Below, piece after piece: positions 10,174 through 21,875 of a stretch of DNA of 64,000 nt. The position numbers were made by a program, and so were the translations under genes. Within the stretch, counting starts at the first letter, position 1. Each line of letters begins with the position of its first letter. The notes beneath the pieces are model-generated. The model had not been told where the DNA came from. It did no database searches and saw nothing but the letters and a program-made list of their open reading frames with translations. Location: contig CM022303.1 in assembly GCA_011799875.1 (NCBI GenBank), positions 735,328,371-735,392,370 of the forward strand. The letters are read 5' to 3'. Origin of the DNA: Thinopyrum elongatum. Lineage: Eukaryota; Streptophyta; Magnoliopsida; Poales; Poaceae.

Positions 10174-11655
10174 CGACTTTGCCGGAACGGAAGTTAATCG
10201 ACATTCCGGCAAACTCAAGGGCCTCTCGGGGTACAGCAGCAGCATCACAAGTTGACAAAATTCCCAAGTAGTACAGCAGCAGCATCACAAGTAGTACCAA
10301 TGAACATATAGTCCAGCAAGTTGAAAAAGCTGAAGTTCTCAGCATGAAGAATCACACAACACAGCACCTACATTATGATGATACATTTGGATCTTCATAG
10401 GAGCATACAACAATGCAGGCAAAAAGAAGGAGAGATAGGTCAGATTACACAAATAGGTTCCATATTCTGAGAAAAGAACAAGTGATAAAATGTATAGCTG
10501 GAGCTTTTAAGAAAAAGTTGCAGAAGCTTGTAAAACTATACTTTGAAGTTGAAGCTTTTAAGAAGAAGAAAATCCAGCCGCGCTAACTAACTGTAATGTA
10601 ATGACTACTCATATTGATGTTCAGAATAACTGATCCACTCTCCAAGAAGATGGCAGATAATGATTTCCTTCTTAAATGCAACTAAGCATTAAAACATGGA
10701 TTTAGTTCTACTGATATGCAAATGGGCAATATAATTATTTATTCCAGTACAAGAATAGCAACTTGTATTTCATAATCTTGGCAATAAGTCCATAAGCATA
10801 TATGGCATGAACTGCAAATCCATGATACTGCAAATCCATGATACTGCAAATCCATAAGATCATTGGTTTGAATCCCAGTCCCCCAATCTTTTGTGTATGC
10901 AGTTTTGGCAACAAAAAATCAGTTTTCGTCACTATTAGGCATCAGTTTGTTCTGGAGATGTTATATGCAGTTTTTCACAGCAAAAATTCAGTTTTACTCA
11001 GTACAATTTCAGAGAAAAGCATAAGCATAATTGTTTTGGAGATTGCACATACAGTTTTTGACAGCAAAAATTCAGAAAATGCATTTTTGTCAGTAACTCA
11101 TGGGCACATACAGATTGATTTTTGAGTTAAATGTATATACCCCCCTGAACTCTCACATTTAGACCACATCACCCCCTGGACTTGATTTCGGCCTACTTAA
11201 TCCCCTGAACCTGCTTAAACCGGGCAAAACACCCCCTGGCGCCTAGTTTGGTGGTTTGGGAGGGTGGTTTTGGGGACGTGGGAGTTGATGTGAAACATCA
11301 TGTTAAAACCTGTGTCTTTGGACATGAAAAAAGGGCTGTAGCTTTGTCTTTTGGACAGGTGAAGATGATGTCAAACATCTAGTGGCTGTAGCTGTCTTTT
11401 GGACATGTTAAACTTCACTTTATGTTTTAGAATATGTCAAAATCAGTCTGACAAACTAGAAAGACTCTAGTGCATATTATATAATCTTTTGTATATGATG
11501 GATGTTGTTCTGAAAGCCAAGTTCATTGCTTCATGTTGTTGTGGCGTATGGCAGAATTTTGTTTTTGCTGTCAAACTGAAAACACACATACAGACTGATT
11601 TTAGACAGACAAACACTTGCATTTTTCAGATAATATTTAGACAAATTGTCACTGG
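10174..11655. other. CACTA-1 interior without a recognised gene
   Basis: This AT-rich stretch has no convincing ORF. It contains a 15-bp unit TACTGCAAATCCATGA three times near 10810-10856, and a direct repeat AGTAGTACAGCAGCAGCATC near 10230 and 10270. On the minus strand it probably corresponds to intron or leader of the second gene. Confidence 0.5.
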
Positions 11656-12180
11656 TAAAAAAGGTACATGGAGAGGGCAGACAGTAGCGAAGACAAGTAA
11701 GATGTTGGGGACATGGAGAGGGCCTCTCACCTGGCGTCCCGGCCTCGATGACGACGATGTGGAGGTTGTGGCGGCTGCGGGGCAGGTCGACGACGAGTGG
11801 CATGCGTCGAGGCGCTGAAGCTCCGGCAGCGGCTAGGCGTTGAAGATCCGGCGGCACGCGTCGAGGAGGCGGCGGGCTCCTCCTCTCCTCTCGCCTGTCT
11901 CTGTGTCTCCTAAGATCTGTTCTGCGCGGGTGCCGGGGAAGATGCAGTGGGCGGCGTGGAGACGGAGACGCGTCGGGGTGGGGTCGGAGGGGGAGGAAGG
12001 GAAGGATGGGGAGAGGGAGGCGGCGGGGGCGCGTGGGCGGCTACGGCGCAGTGGGTCGGGGCAGCGGCGGCGGAGGCGCAGTGGGTCGGACGAACTTGGC
12101 GGTGGAGAAGTATGCGAGGGGGGAGCGGATCTGGCGAGGGAGGGACGAAGGGATCGGGCGACTAGCTATAGGGGGGAAGA
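11656..12180 (-). promoter_or_regulatory. GC-rich leader/promoter region inferred for the CACTA-1 second gene
   Basis: Unlike its AT-rich neighbours, this block is rich in G and C and, on the minus strand, in C/T stretches typical of grass 5' leaders (for example 12120-11880). It lies between an internal cluster of the element's subterminal motif (12181-12316) and the second gene. The transcription start was not located. Confidence 0.4.
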
Positions 12181-12316
12181 TTACTAATGGTGCACCCCCG
12201 GCGGTGCGCCATTAGAATGTTTTTTTATAGCAATGGCGCACCACCGGGACGGTGCGCCATAAGTAATCTTTTTTTTAGATAGCAATGGCGCACCAGCCAG
12301 CGGTGCGCCATAAGTA
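12181..12316. repeat. internal copy of the CACTA-1 subterminal motif cluster
   Basis: Three palindromic pairs of GCGCACC/GGTGCGCCAT (for example AATGGCGCACC...GGTGCGCCATAAG) are spaced by T-rich runs. They are the same motif as at both element ends, but here sit in the middle of the element, between the transposase gene and the start region of the second gene. Confidence 0.85.
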
Positions 12317-12419
12317 ATTTATTATTATTATTATTTTTTGTTGCATCTAATATTTTTTTAGAAAATGAATATGAATATGAAACAGTAATAAATTTTTATA
12401 AAACAGTAATAATTTTTAG

Positions 12420-12660
12420 TTGCATTCATTTGTGACGGTGGAGCGGGGGAGGGTGCGGGGGTCGTCGGCGGTGGTGGAGCGGGGGAGGGTGCGGGGGGTG
12501 CTCGGCGGCGAGGGGGATCTGGCGAGGGGGGATAGCGATCGAGATGGAGGGGGATCGAGATCGAGTGTCCTCATGAATATTCAATATTTTTTCATGAATT
12601 CAAAAAGTGCCCATGAAATTTAAAAATATTCATGAGTTCAAAAAGTGCCCATGAAATACA
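12420..12660. repeat. GC-rich direct repeats and AT-rich 40-bp repeat
   Basis: GGTGGAGCGGGGGAGGGTGCGG occurs twice in a row near 12437-12497, and GATCTGGCGAGG echoes the block near 12127. Next to it, TTCAAAAAGTGCCCATGAAA occurs twice (12598 and 12638 area). No coding signal. Confidence 0.6.
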
Positions 12661-12710
12661 ATCTAGAAATGAAGGCTACAATTTAAATACAATCGATCTT
12701 AGCTAGCTAG

Positions 12711-15700
12711 CTATCTGTTCACAATCTTCTTGCCCTTCTTTTTCGCAAATGGAGTTCTTCTGTGGAACGGACGTCCTTTAGGTAGAGTGGTCCTGCTTCT
12801 TCTTGTGGTGTATGCTGCTACTTCATCGTCGTCGTCATGTTCCATCTTCGGGTCGCCGTACTTGTCGAAGTCTTGCTCATTGGCGACTCCATCCATTCCG
12901 ATGATCTTCCTTTTGCCTCTCCTCACAACAACACGACTGGGCTTTGACGGGTCGGTAATGAAGAAGCATTGGTCCACTTGGGAAGCCAGTACCCATGGCT
13001 CATTTTTCGCGGTGACGTTTGCGCCCGCGGTCTTGGATTTGGCTTCGGGTATAACCATGGTGGTGAAATACCGGTCTTCTTTTAGGACGCTCTTGGCCCA
13101 TCTGACACGGAACATCGGGACCTTCTCTCCAGCGTAGCTCAGCTCCCAGATCTCCTCGATCCTTCTGTAGTATCTGTCCTTGTCGTTACCGGTGTAGGAT
13201 TCCATCGTTACCCCGGAGTTCTGATAACCATCGCTCTTCATGTCCTTGTCCTCGGTGTAGAATGTGTAGCCGTTGATATCGTACGCCTCATAGGTCATCA
13301 GGTTGTGCTCGGCGCCCTGTGACAAGGCGAATATGAGTTGTTCTTCCGCGGAAGAATCCTCATGTAAAGGGTACGACAGAAGCTTCTGCTTGAACCAACG
13401 CGTGAAACATTAGTTGTGCTCTTTGATTATATCTCTGTCCGTCCTCTATTGGCCTCGGTCATTGTACATCTTCTCAATAAAGGTTTTGTGCTCTACCACC
13501 CAAGGATCGACCACGTCTATGTGTTGTAGCGCGACTAGGTTTGCTCTTTCAAAGTCGGCGAGTCGACCCTCGAAGTCGACATGCATTTCGCGGCGACCCT
13601 CGCGGTGACCCCATCCAGCGAGCCTGCCGAGGTGCCTGTTGACGGGCAGACCAACGGGGTTCTCGATGCCTAGATAATTCGTGCAGTAGGAGATGCACTC
13701 TTCGGTCAGAAAGCCCCTGGCTATGCTTCCCTCTGGACGTGACATGTTCCGAACGTATCCTTTGATGACACCATTCATCCTTTCGAATGGCATCATGCTG
13801 TGCAGGAACGTCGGCCCGAGTTGGATGATATCCTCCACGATATGGACCAGAAGATGCACCATAACGTCGAAGAATGTGGGCGGGAAGTACATCTCAAGCT
13901 CGCATAGTATCACCACGATCTCTTCTTGTAGCCTTCTATGTTGCCTCACGCCAACTGACTTCCGAGAGATGACGTCAAAAAAGTTGCATAGGCCAAATAG
14001 CGTTTCACGGACGTGCGCATCCATGATCCCACGGATTGCAACTGGAAGTATCTGCGTCATCAGCACGTGACAGTCGTGAGACTTCATCCCGCTGAACTTC
14101 TGCTTCGCTGGGTCTAGGTATCTGCTTATCTTCCCCGCGTAACCGTAAGGAAGTTTTACTCCTACGAGGCAGGTGAAAAACTGCTCGATCTCCTCCTGAC
14201 TTAGAGTGAAGCACGCGGGAGGGTATTCATTTCCGATCTTCTTGGCCTTTTTGCCTTTGCGACGACTTTCTGTGTCCTGCTTCGCCTCATCATCATCATC
14301 ATTAGCGTGAAGCTCCTCCTGATGCCCATTGATTTCAAGTCTGCCATTGCTTTCGGCCCATCTGTGGTCCTCTCTGGCATGTTGAGCAGGGTACCAAGCA
14401 GACTCTCGCACACGTTCTTCGTGATATGCATGACATCAAGGCTGTGAGGCACACGGTGGATCTTCCAGTACGGCAAGTCCCAGAAAATAGACCTCGTTTT
14501 CTATACCTTAAGCAGCGGCTCTGGCGCCTTTCGCTTCTTTCCCGGCTCTGGCGCCTTTTGCTTCTTTCCCGGCAGTGGGCAATCTTTCCAATTTTTCAAC
14601 AGCTCGTCTATTTCCTCGCCGCTCCTCGTACGCGGGTGTCTTCGGGGTTCGGTTTCACCATCGAACAGATCCTTGCGTTTTCTCCACGGGTCATCATCGC
14701 GAAGCCACCTTCGATGTCCCATGAACACGGTTTTCGAAGACCCGGGATCTCTATCTAGCTGGCGATACGTTGTGTCATCCATGCACCTGACGCATCCAGA
14801 AAATCCGTGGACCACCTGCCCCGCGAGATATCCATAACCGAGATAGTCGTGCACCGTCGTGAGCAGTGCGGCTCTCATAGGGAAATATTCTTTCTCTACG
14901 GCGTCCCACGTATTGGCTGGCATTTTCCACAGCGTGTCTAGCTCCTCTTTCAGCAGCCCCAGATACAGATTGATGTCGTTCCCTGGTTGTTTCGGCCCTT
15001 CAATTAGCATACTCATGTGAATGTACTTCCTCTTCATGCACAACCAGGGGGGAAGGTTGTACATCCACACAAACACAGGCCAGGTGCTATGTGTGCTTCT
15101 CTGGCTGCCAAATGGATTGACTCCATCGGTGCTCGCACCCAGCACGATGTTCCTTGGATCGTTCCCAAATTCTGGGTCTTCGAAGTTAAACGCTTGCCAC
15201 TGGCTCGCATCCTTAGCGTGACTCAGCATCTTGTCTTTTTTATTTATCTCCGGATCATTTCCGTCATCTTCTCGCTTCTTCTCCTCCCTATCCGCGTGCC
15301 AACGCAGGAGCTTTGCTACCTTAGGGTCCGCGAAATACCGCTGCAGACGAGGAGTGATCGGAAAGTACCACACCACTTTTCGAGGAGCTTTCTTCCTCTT
15401 CTTGTATCGAGTGACGCCGCACACCGGACATATGGTAGACTCCACGTGCTCGTCCCGATAAATGATGCAATTGTTCATGCACACATGGTATTTCACGTGC
15501 GGTAAATCCAGAGGACACACGATTTTCTTCGCCTCCTCAAAACTGGTCGGGCACTTGTTCCTCTTGGGAAGACGTTCGTGCCAGAATGACATGTTCTCGT
15601 CGAAGCATGCGTCGGTCATTTTGTGTTTTACCTTCATCTCCAGAGCCATCAGCGTTACTTTCAGGTGGGTATCCTCGGGCCTGCATCCTTCATACAATGG

Positions 15701-16246
15701 AGTAACCCCGTCTATCTCCAGTTGATCCAGCTTGGCTTTCTCTCGGGCGACAGCTCTTGCGTTATCCGTCTGCTTGAGAAGCAGCTCTTGAATATGAGGG
15801 TCCTGCACCCAGCCTCCATCGTCGTCTGCTCCGGCATCTTCATCTTCATGATCATGCCCTTCGTCTTGATATTCCTCATCATCATGTCCGGCATCTTCTA
15901 CATGATCACTGTGTACAGCATCACCGTCGTGATCATGTCCTGGAGATTCTTCGTCTTCTCGCCCGCCCTCGCCGCGGTGGTTGTCTTGCTGCCCTTCCTC
16001 ATTTCTTGCCCGGCCCCCATGGACGACTTCATAGTCATCTTCGTCACCTTGCCACCGATAGCCATCCATGAAACCACGCAAGAGCAGGTGGTACCGCACT
16101 TGCCCGGAATCCGGGTCCGCAATAAGGCTCTTCAGCTTGCATCTTCGACACGGACATCTTATCTCCGTCTCGTTCTTTTGAAGCATCTCGGCCTTCGCGG
16201 AGCTCAGAAACCTATTCACGATGCCTTCAGTCATCGTGCGGACCAT
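12711..16246 (-). pseudogene. CACTA-1 TNPD-type transposase, interrupted
   Basis: Read from the ATG at 16246 (MVRTMTEGIVNRFLSSAKAEML), just after a good splice acceptor (ACCCCGCAG). Domains in order: Transpos_assoc-like N-terminus with CPCRRCK (about residues 1-75); an Asp/Glu/His-rich linker; the Transposase_21-like core (YHVCMNNCIIYRDEH...CPVCGVTRYKKR..., then GASTDGVNPFGSQRSTHSTWPV); SLDVMHITKNV; a DUF4218-like block (LPYGYAGKISRYLD...KSHDCHVLMTQILP); and a DUF4216-like tail (YDINGYTFYTEDKD...). Lesions seen: TAG at 14501-14503, a one-base frame change near 14320, TAG at 13446-13448 and TAA at 13410-13412, the stops all in the expected frame. The protein would cut and paste CACTA ends; this copy should be inactive unless read through. 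Confidence 0.9.
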
Positions 16247-16724
16247 GGTCGCCTGCGGGGTAGAGCAAAACGATATGTTAGAACCAAGAAAAAATTTGGC
16301 ATGACTTTCCCTAAAAATAGGACCAAAAAGAATGCATAGTGCCAAAATTCTCGCCGAAACGGAAATGAATCAACATTCCTGCAAAATATTGGCAACTATC
16401 GCATTTCAAATACCGGTACCTGCAAACACAAACATATATGCAACACCACAAACATACATAGATCTAGCTAGGCCATAAAAAGTGCATGTGCACGTTGTTG
16501 GAGGGAGAAACAAAGTAGATCTAGCTACAACATAAAGATAGCTTTCCCCTTACTTACCTATCAAAAAAATGTAATTTAACCACTTAATTTTGATGAATCT
16601 ATGGTGCAAATGAGCTGAGGAGGAGGAGGCAGCCGACACAAGCTTGGAGGAGGAGGTGGAGAGAATGAAGTGGGGAAAGTGAGTATGTAGGTGTGGCTGT
16701 CCAAAATATCTAGCTGGTCCCAGG
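16247..16724 (-). other. transposase leader region of CACTA-1
   Basis: No ORF is supported. On the minus strand this holds the probable 5' leader with an intron ending at about 16253, and an upstream purine-rich (GGAGGA) block at 16617-16670 whose complement is a C/T-rich leader. Confidence 0.4.
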
Positions 16725-17193
16725 TTACTAATGGCGCACCACCTACAAATGCGCCATTAGTAACCCTGGTTACTAATGGCGCACCAGCTGGTGGTGCGCC
16801 ATTAGTAGTTTTGCAAAAAAATAATTAAAAAAAATATAGTAGTGGCGCACTGTGTGGCTGGTGCGCCATTACTAGTTAAAACTAGTAATGGCGCACTCTG
16901 CCCTGGTGCGCCATTAGTATTTTTGGAATAATAATAATAAAAATAAAAATAATTATAATAAAAAATTTACTAGTGGCGCACTCTGTGGCTGGTGCGCCAT
17001 TACTAGTTAAAACTAGTAATGGCGCACTCTCGCATGGTGCGCCCTTAGTATTTTTGGAAAAAAAAATTATTACTAGTGGCGCACCATGGGTCTGGTGCGC
17101 CATTAGTGTCTTTCACACTAATGGCGCACCAACACATGGTGCGCCACTGCTATATAGTAGTGGCGCACCACATGTCTGGTGCGCCATTAGTGG
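16725..17193. repeat. CACTA-1 right subterminal repeat cluster
   Basis: At least twelve copies of TACTAATGGCGCACC or its complement, in palindromic pairs separated by A/T-rich runs. This is a mirror of the left cluster, and lies upstream of the transposase gene. Confidence 0.92.
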
Positions 17194-17209
17194 CCATATC
17201 ATCTATAGC

Positions 17210-17225
17210 CCTTTTCCTAGTAGTG
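17210..17225 (-). repeat. CACTA-1 terminal inverted repeat, right
   Basis: Inverted copy of CACTACTAGGAAAAGG ending ...CCTAGTAGTG, followed by the duplication CAC. Confidence 0.95.
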
Positions 17226-20033
17226 CACGGTGATCACCTCAGGATCACAAACTCGATGATCCTGACAGATCATCCACCATAACATGTGCCATCAATATAA
17301 TTTTACTGTACCGGTTAATTATTTCTGTTGACCCACGGTGTGACCTACTACGAACTGTGTCCACAACCGAGGACACGACTATCGATAGATTATACACACT
17401 CTACAGAGGTTAGTACACTGTACCCACACCACAGAACCCATGGCCTTGTGCTCACATTCGGGTGGACCAACGGTATTCTGACAAAACCAATCTATCGCAT
17501 GACACTCTCCTAGCCACTCCGACCAACTCCCCTTTGGGCTCAGTCCTGGGTGGCCCCGGATGCCTCTCCGGACATCAAATGGCCACCGTCGTGGCAAAAC
17601 AAAAACGATCCCAAACGGGGACAATGGTACCAAACAACTATAGGCACACAAGGCTATGCCTGCCTACCGGGCCAGGGTAGCGCAAGCGCATAACCTTCCC
17701 TCGTTGGAGGCACCGGCGAGAGGCATGACGATAGACCGAATAAGCGCCTTCCCATAAAGGCAAATGTGGTGGCACTGGGAAGCTCGATTCGGTGGCACAA
17801 TGACTCGATCAACAACATGTTCAAGTTGGATATCATCATGTTTAACTTGAAATAAAAATTACTCGAGTCATAGTATGCCATGAAATGCACATGCAAGGAT
17901 TCAACAAAATGCACATGCAAGGATTCAACATAATAACGATACTAACATAAGCATGATCATGATAAGTTAACCCTACTGCATAACTTAACCAAGTATCCAA
18001 CATTATTCTGTAAAACATATAAGTATAGCATGAGAATGATACTAGCACAAGTTCAAGTATTTTAATGAGCTAAATGCAATATATGATTTTAAATTCAAGT
18101 AAAATCATAGTCATCGCAATGTCACCCTTGCAAATGTTTGTGGTGGCTTGCCTTAGTTCAGAGGAGGGTCACACCACTCCTTGTCCTCTAAAAGACAAGT
18201 TCAACCCTCTAAAAATAATCCAAATACCAAAAGAAAATGTCACATAAAGTATTTTAATGCACCAAAAAGTATTTACAACAAGGAAAAATCTCAACTTTTG
18301 CTTGCTGAAAGAGGAGCTCTTAACAAAACTGTTGCAAAAAGAATCATCTCATTTGGACCTGCAGTATAGGAGTTATAGCTGGTCAAAGTTCAGTCAAAAT
18401 GTTTGAATTTAAACTAAAAATAGAAAACCCAGAGAGGGCCACGTCGAAGGCGTATTTTGCAAATACGCCTCCACTCATACCGCTTCGGGAGAAAGGAGAG
18501 AGGCTGACAGGTGGGGTCACCTCGTCAGGTCTATAACAAAGAGAGAGAGAGGGTAATTGGGGCGGCGGCTCGGTTGGCGATGGTTCTCCGGTGAGGAGGC
18601 CATGGCGGCCGACGGCGAGGTGGGGGATGGACGCGGCTCACGGAGAGGTGAACTTACGTACCTGCAGTGTGGCCTGAGGTGTTCTTCTCCAGAGATGACG
18701 GGCGGCAGAGCTCGTCGGAGTTGGAGTTTTTGGCGAGGATTCTGTGGTCCAGCAGCACCGTCGCGATCAGGGGAAGCCCATGAACACGCCTGGACGGTTG
18801 AGCGAAGACGGAGAGCACCGCAGTGAGCAGGCGGCAGAAGGGGATCCGCGGCTAACTCCGGCGATGATCGGCGGCTAGAGGCCCACCCAGCCTTGCCGTG
18901 GTGATGAGTGGGTGGATTTGTGACCAGAGGAGGTGAGTGGGGTGGCCAGAACAGCTCGGGGGTGGATCTAATTATAGGGGAGGGCGAGACAGAGCTAGCG
19001 GCCGCCGACGAGGCTTCTGGAGCGGCGAGAGGCGATGAGAGTGCTCAGACTCGTCGTGATATCTCTCTAAGGACCGGTGAAGCATAGTGGATAGGAGGAG
19101 CCAAGCACAGGAGCAAGGAGAGGGACAGCTCGATCACGCAGGGGGTACTGTGCCCTCTACTCCACCGTGTCCGTGTCCGTCGAGCAAGCTACCGGCATCG
19201 AGGAGTGGTAGACAGGGGTTGGGAGGAAGAGGTCGAGGTAGCAGGAAGTCGAGGACATGCAAGGGTGGTGCGGGATGGATGCACGGGCGCGGCACAGGGG
19301 TTGCCGACGCGCGGAGCGTGCCAAACGCCTATTGAACACCCTGTCCTCACGAGGTCACTGTGTCCACTGGTGCAACGCGGTGGGCCAGGGCCGTCGGACC
19401 GTGTCTAGGCTCAAGTCCCTTCAACACTATGTCGGTTCATGGTCTTGGTTCATCACCAGGTCGATCACACAAGACTTGAGAGAGTTGGCAAGTTTCTGGA
19501 CAGAAGCTGTTGCAGCTAGTTGTGAAAAATCCACAAGGAGATAAGGGCTGAGACTTGGAGGCTAAGATTACGGTTGGAAGGTAGTCATGCCACAAAAATC
19601 TAAGCTCAAATAGAGCAAGCAAAAATGCACTTCCTTCACAAAGTCTAGAGTAGAAAATATTTTCTTGAGCCAATATTTTCCACATGACCATGGGATATTT
19701 TTGCATAGGAAGGTGAGGCATGACCTAAAGAATATTAGGGAATTTATTGGGATTTTTTTGAGCAATAAAAATGAGGGTTGCTTTGGAGCAGAAGTGAAAA
19801 ATATTCATTTTCAGAAGGAAAATGAATATTATGGCATTAAAGAAAATATTTCCATGGCATTATTTTGAGATATATGAAGTCAATAGATGCTTTGAGGGTG
19901 CTGGGAGTAACTTGGGAGAAAACCAAAAATAATTCCCAGGTGTTAAGTCCAAATGAGTTAATCCAAAAATTCAAATGCAAACCAAATATTTAATAAAACT
20001 CAGAATTTTTTTTGGCAAAACCAGGGTGTCACA
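17226..20033 (-). repeat. gypsy 3' LTR, beginning and middle (right piece)
   Basis: On the minus strand the LTR begins at 20033 with TGTGACACCCTGG. It runs leftwards through AT-rich sequence and a GC-rich block (18550-19320), up to the CACTA insertion. No coding sequence is supported; small frames in the GC-rich block look like composition effects. The total LTR length of about 3.4 kb is long for the superfamily but normal for some cereal chromoviruses. Confidence 0.8.
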
Positions 20034-20046
20034 AACCTCCCCCCTC
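20034..20046 (-). promoter_or_regulatory. polypurine tract of the gypsy element
   Basis: On the minus strand GAGGGGGGAGGTT sits directly before the LTR start TGTGACACC. Confidence 0.8.
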
Positions 20047-21062
20047 GGGATGAATCTCGTCCTCTAGATTCAGTTGCTCGCGAAACAACTCAGGCTATGC
20101 AGTCCTTAAAAAGTCATCTCTTTCCCAGGTAGCTTCATCCTTCGTATGATGTTCCCACTTCACTTTGTAAAACTTAACTTACTTGCCGCGGGTGACTCTT
20201 CCCATCTCATCCAATATCCAGAACGGTTTCTCTTCATAAGTATAAATCCTGAGCAAGCACTATTCTGCCATATCAGTCTGTTTCTCTGGCGGTGAGATAC
20301 ACTTTCGTAACTGTGACACGTGAAAGACATCGTGCACTTCGGATAACTCGGGTGGAAGTTCTAGTTGATATGCCACTGCACCAACCTTGGACCTGACGAA
20401 AAACGGGCCAATGTATCTTGGTGCAAGTTTTCCTCGAGTCTGAAATCTTTTGACTCCTTTCATGGGCGTGACTCGAAGATAGGCATACTCGCCTAGTTCA
20501 AAACTGACATGCCGGTGTTTGGAATTGTAATAGCTCTTTTGTGGAGACTTGGCTACTTGAAGTCTTTCTCAGATTTCTCTTACTTGCTTCTCAGCTTCCA
20601 TCATCAAATCAGTCCTGAAGATGCGGCTATCTCCAGTTTGAGACCAGTTTAGAGGAGTACGACATTTGCGTCCATACAGGGCTTCATATGGTGACATCTT
20701 GAGACAGGTCTGATAGCTGTTGTTGTAAGAAAACTCCGCATATGATAAACTGTCTTCCCACTTAGGCCCATGAGCGAGTGCACATGCTCGGAGCATGTCT
20801 TCAAGTATCTGATTTACTCGTTCAGTCTGACCATTTGTTTGAGGATGACAAGCAGTACTGTACCTCAGAGCAGTTCCCAAAGCCTGATGAAGTCGTGACC
20901 AGAATGCCGAGGTGAAAAGAGATCCTCTGTCGGAGGTGATGGTTCTAGGAACACCATGCAAACTGAAGATCCTGGACACATATAGTTGAGCGAGTTGATC
21001 TGCTCGATACGTGGTCCAGATTGGAATGAAGTGGGCTACTTTGGTTAGCATGTCCACCACGG
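20047..21062 (-). pseudogene. gypsy integrase, core to chromodomain-like tail
   Basis: The minus frame continues the integrase cut at 30723: VVDMLTKVAHFIP, the second catalytic Asp in ITSDRGSLFTSAFW, the Glu in HPQTNGQTERVNQILEDMLRA, then FSYNNSYQTCLKMSPYEALYGRKCRTPL, and the GPFFVRSKVGAVAYQLELP...VHDVFHVSQLRKC block. A tail (EEKPFWILDEMGRVTRGK...VKWEHHTKDEATWERDDFL) resembles the chromodomain of Tekay-type chromoviruses, which would target insertion to chromatin. An in-frame TGA at 20569-20571 and further stops after QTDMAE and TRGK make it non-functional. Most lesions look like C-to-T changes. Confidence 0.88.
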
Positions 21063-21654
21063 TGTAGGGTAACGCAGCAGAAAACAAAATTTTTCCGACC
21101 TACGCACCAGCCCAGGACCACTATGGAGACTGCAAACAAGGTTTGATCATTTTCGTTACCGACTCGTAGCGCAGCGGAAGAAGAGTCGATGACGATCGGC
21201 GGTGCAGATCCCCGCAGCTAGGATTTACAACCTCCCAACCGCAAGGATGTATACCCTCGTCTTCTCTTTGGACAGCCCTCCAGGAGGCGGTCGAACAGTC
21301 CCCCGGACGGTGTCGCGGACAGCCCTTCGGGAGGACCTTCGAAACTCGAACGGTCACTTGGACAGCCCTTCGGGAGGACTCACAGAACTAGGACCGTCAC
21401 TTGGACAGCCCTTCGGGAGGCACTCACGAACAGCCCCTCGGGCACTAAGATCGAAACTACGACCTCTCTACAGAGTTGCACACATACGGTGTCATCTATC
21501 CGGCAGGGCTTCGCCGTCCAGAACTAGTTCCCACCGGAACCCAGACAGCCTTTCGGCTCTACGAAACTCTTTTCGTGGGAGGGAGAGAGAAGCCAGATCA
21601 TTGCAATGGCACTTGTATGTGAGAAGGGATGGATTTGTGGGCAGCCCACTCTCC

Positions 21655-21665
21655 TCTATTTATAG
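21655..21665 (-). promoter_or_regulatory. TATA box in copy A LTR
   Basis: CCTATAAATAG on the minus strand, with the expected drop into the repeated leader downstream. The same box lies at 29137-29147 in the other LTR. Confidence 0.7.
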
Positions 21666-21760
21666 GAAAGCCAAGGGGTAAAGTTGGCATTCACAAATAC
21701 CAAAAGTACCCCCACTTTATGTCATTTACATAAAAAATAAAGAAAAAAGGAGTGCCATGT

Positions 21761-21875
21761 GGAGCTCCATGGAGCTCCACCCTCCATGGCCGGCCACCCC
21801 TTGGGGGGGGCCCCCCAAGGGGGCTTCCTTAGTGCCCAAGGCTTCTAGAAGCCTTTTGGGAAATTTCCCAAAAGG
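21761..21875. repeat. stacked palindromes upstream of the copy A LTR promoter
   Basis: Four self-complementary blocks: GGAGCTCCATGGAGCTCC (21761-21778), a C4TTG8C6AAG4 stretch (21797-21822), AAGGCTTCTAGAAGCCTT (21838-21855) and a perfect 24-bp palindrome (21852-21875). Repeated at 29243-29357. Confidence 0.85.

Larger units (their letters stand above)
4994..17225 (-). mobile_element. CACTA-1: complete CACTA (En/Spm) DNA transposon, 12,232 bp
   Basis: Both ends are intact. CACTACTAGGAAAAGG starts at 4994 and its inverted copy ends at 17225, giving 16 matching bases. A 3-bp target duplication CAC lies at 4991-4993 and 17226-17228. Clusters of an inverted GGTGCGCCATTAG motif fill both subterminal regions. 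All recognised coding sequence is on the minus strand: a TNPD-type transposase (broken), a four-exon second gene, and a small hybrid-binding-domain ORF. It sits inside the LTR of the gypsy element, so it is younger than that element. The gene content is that of an autonomous family, but this copy lacks a working transposase. Confidence 0.96.

Noticed and set aside
12181..12316. Internal motif cluster as the end of a second CACTA nested inside CACTA-1
   Set aside because: No CACTA terminus or 3-bp duplication borders the cluster, so an internal regulatory cluster fits better.
15623..16339. Plus-strand 238-codon hydrophobic frame
   Set aside because: Reverse-strand shadow of the acidic (Asp/Glu/His) part of the transposase, whose antisense reads as Ile/Val/Phe/Ser.
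17226..17240. Possible second, nested CACTA end immediately after CACTA-1
   Set aside because: The GTGCAC around the border is explained by the TAGTG end plus the CAC target duplication; no further inverted terminus follows.
21202..21681. A 159-codon frame repeated in the copy A LTRs, with 144-codon counterparts in copy B
   Set aside because: It is antisense to the element, lies across the 43-bp repeats, and is preserved only because the LTR is. No family features.
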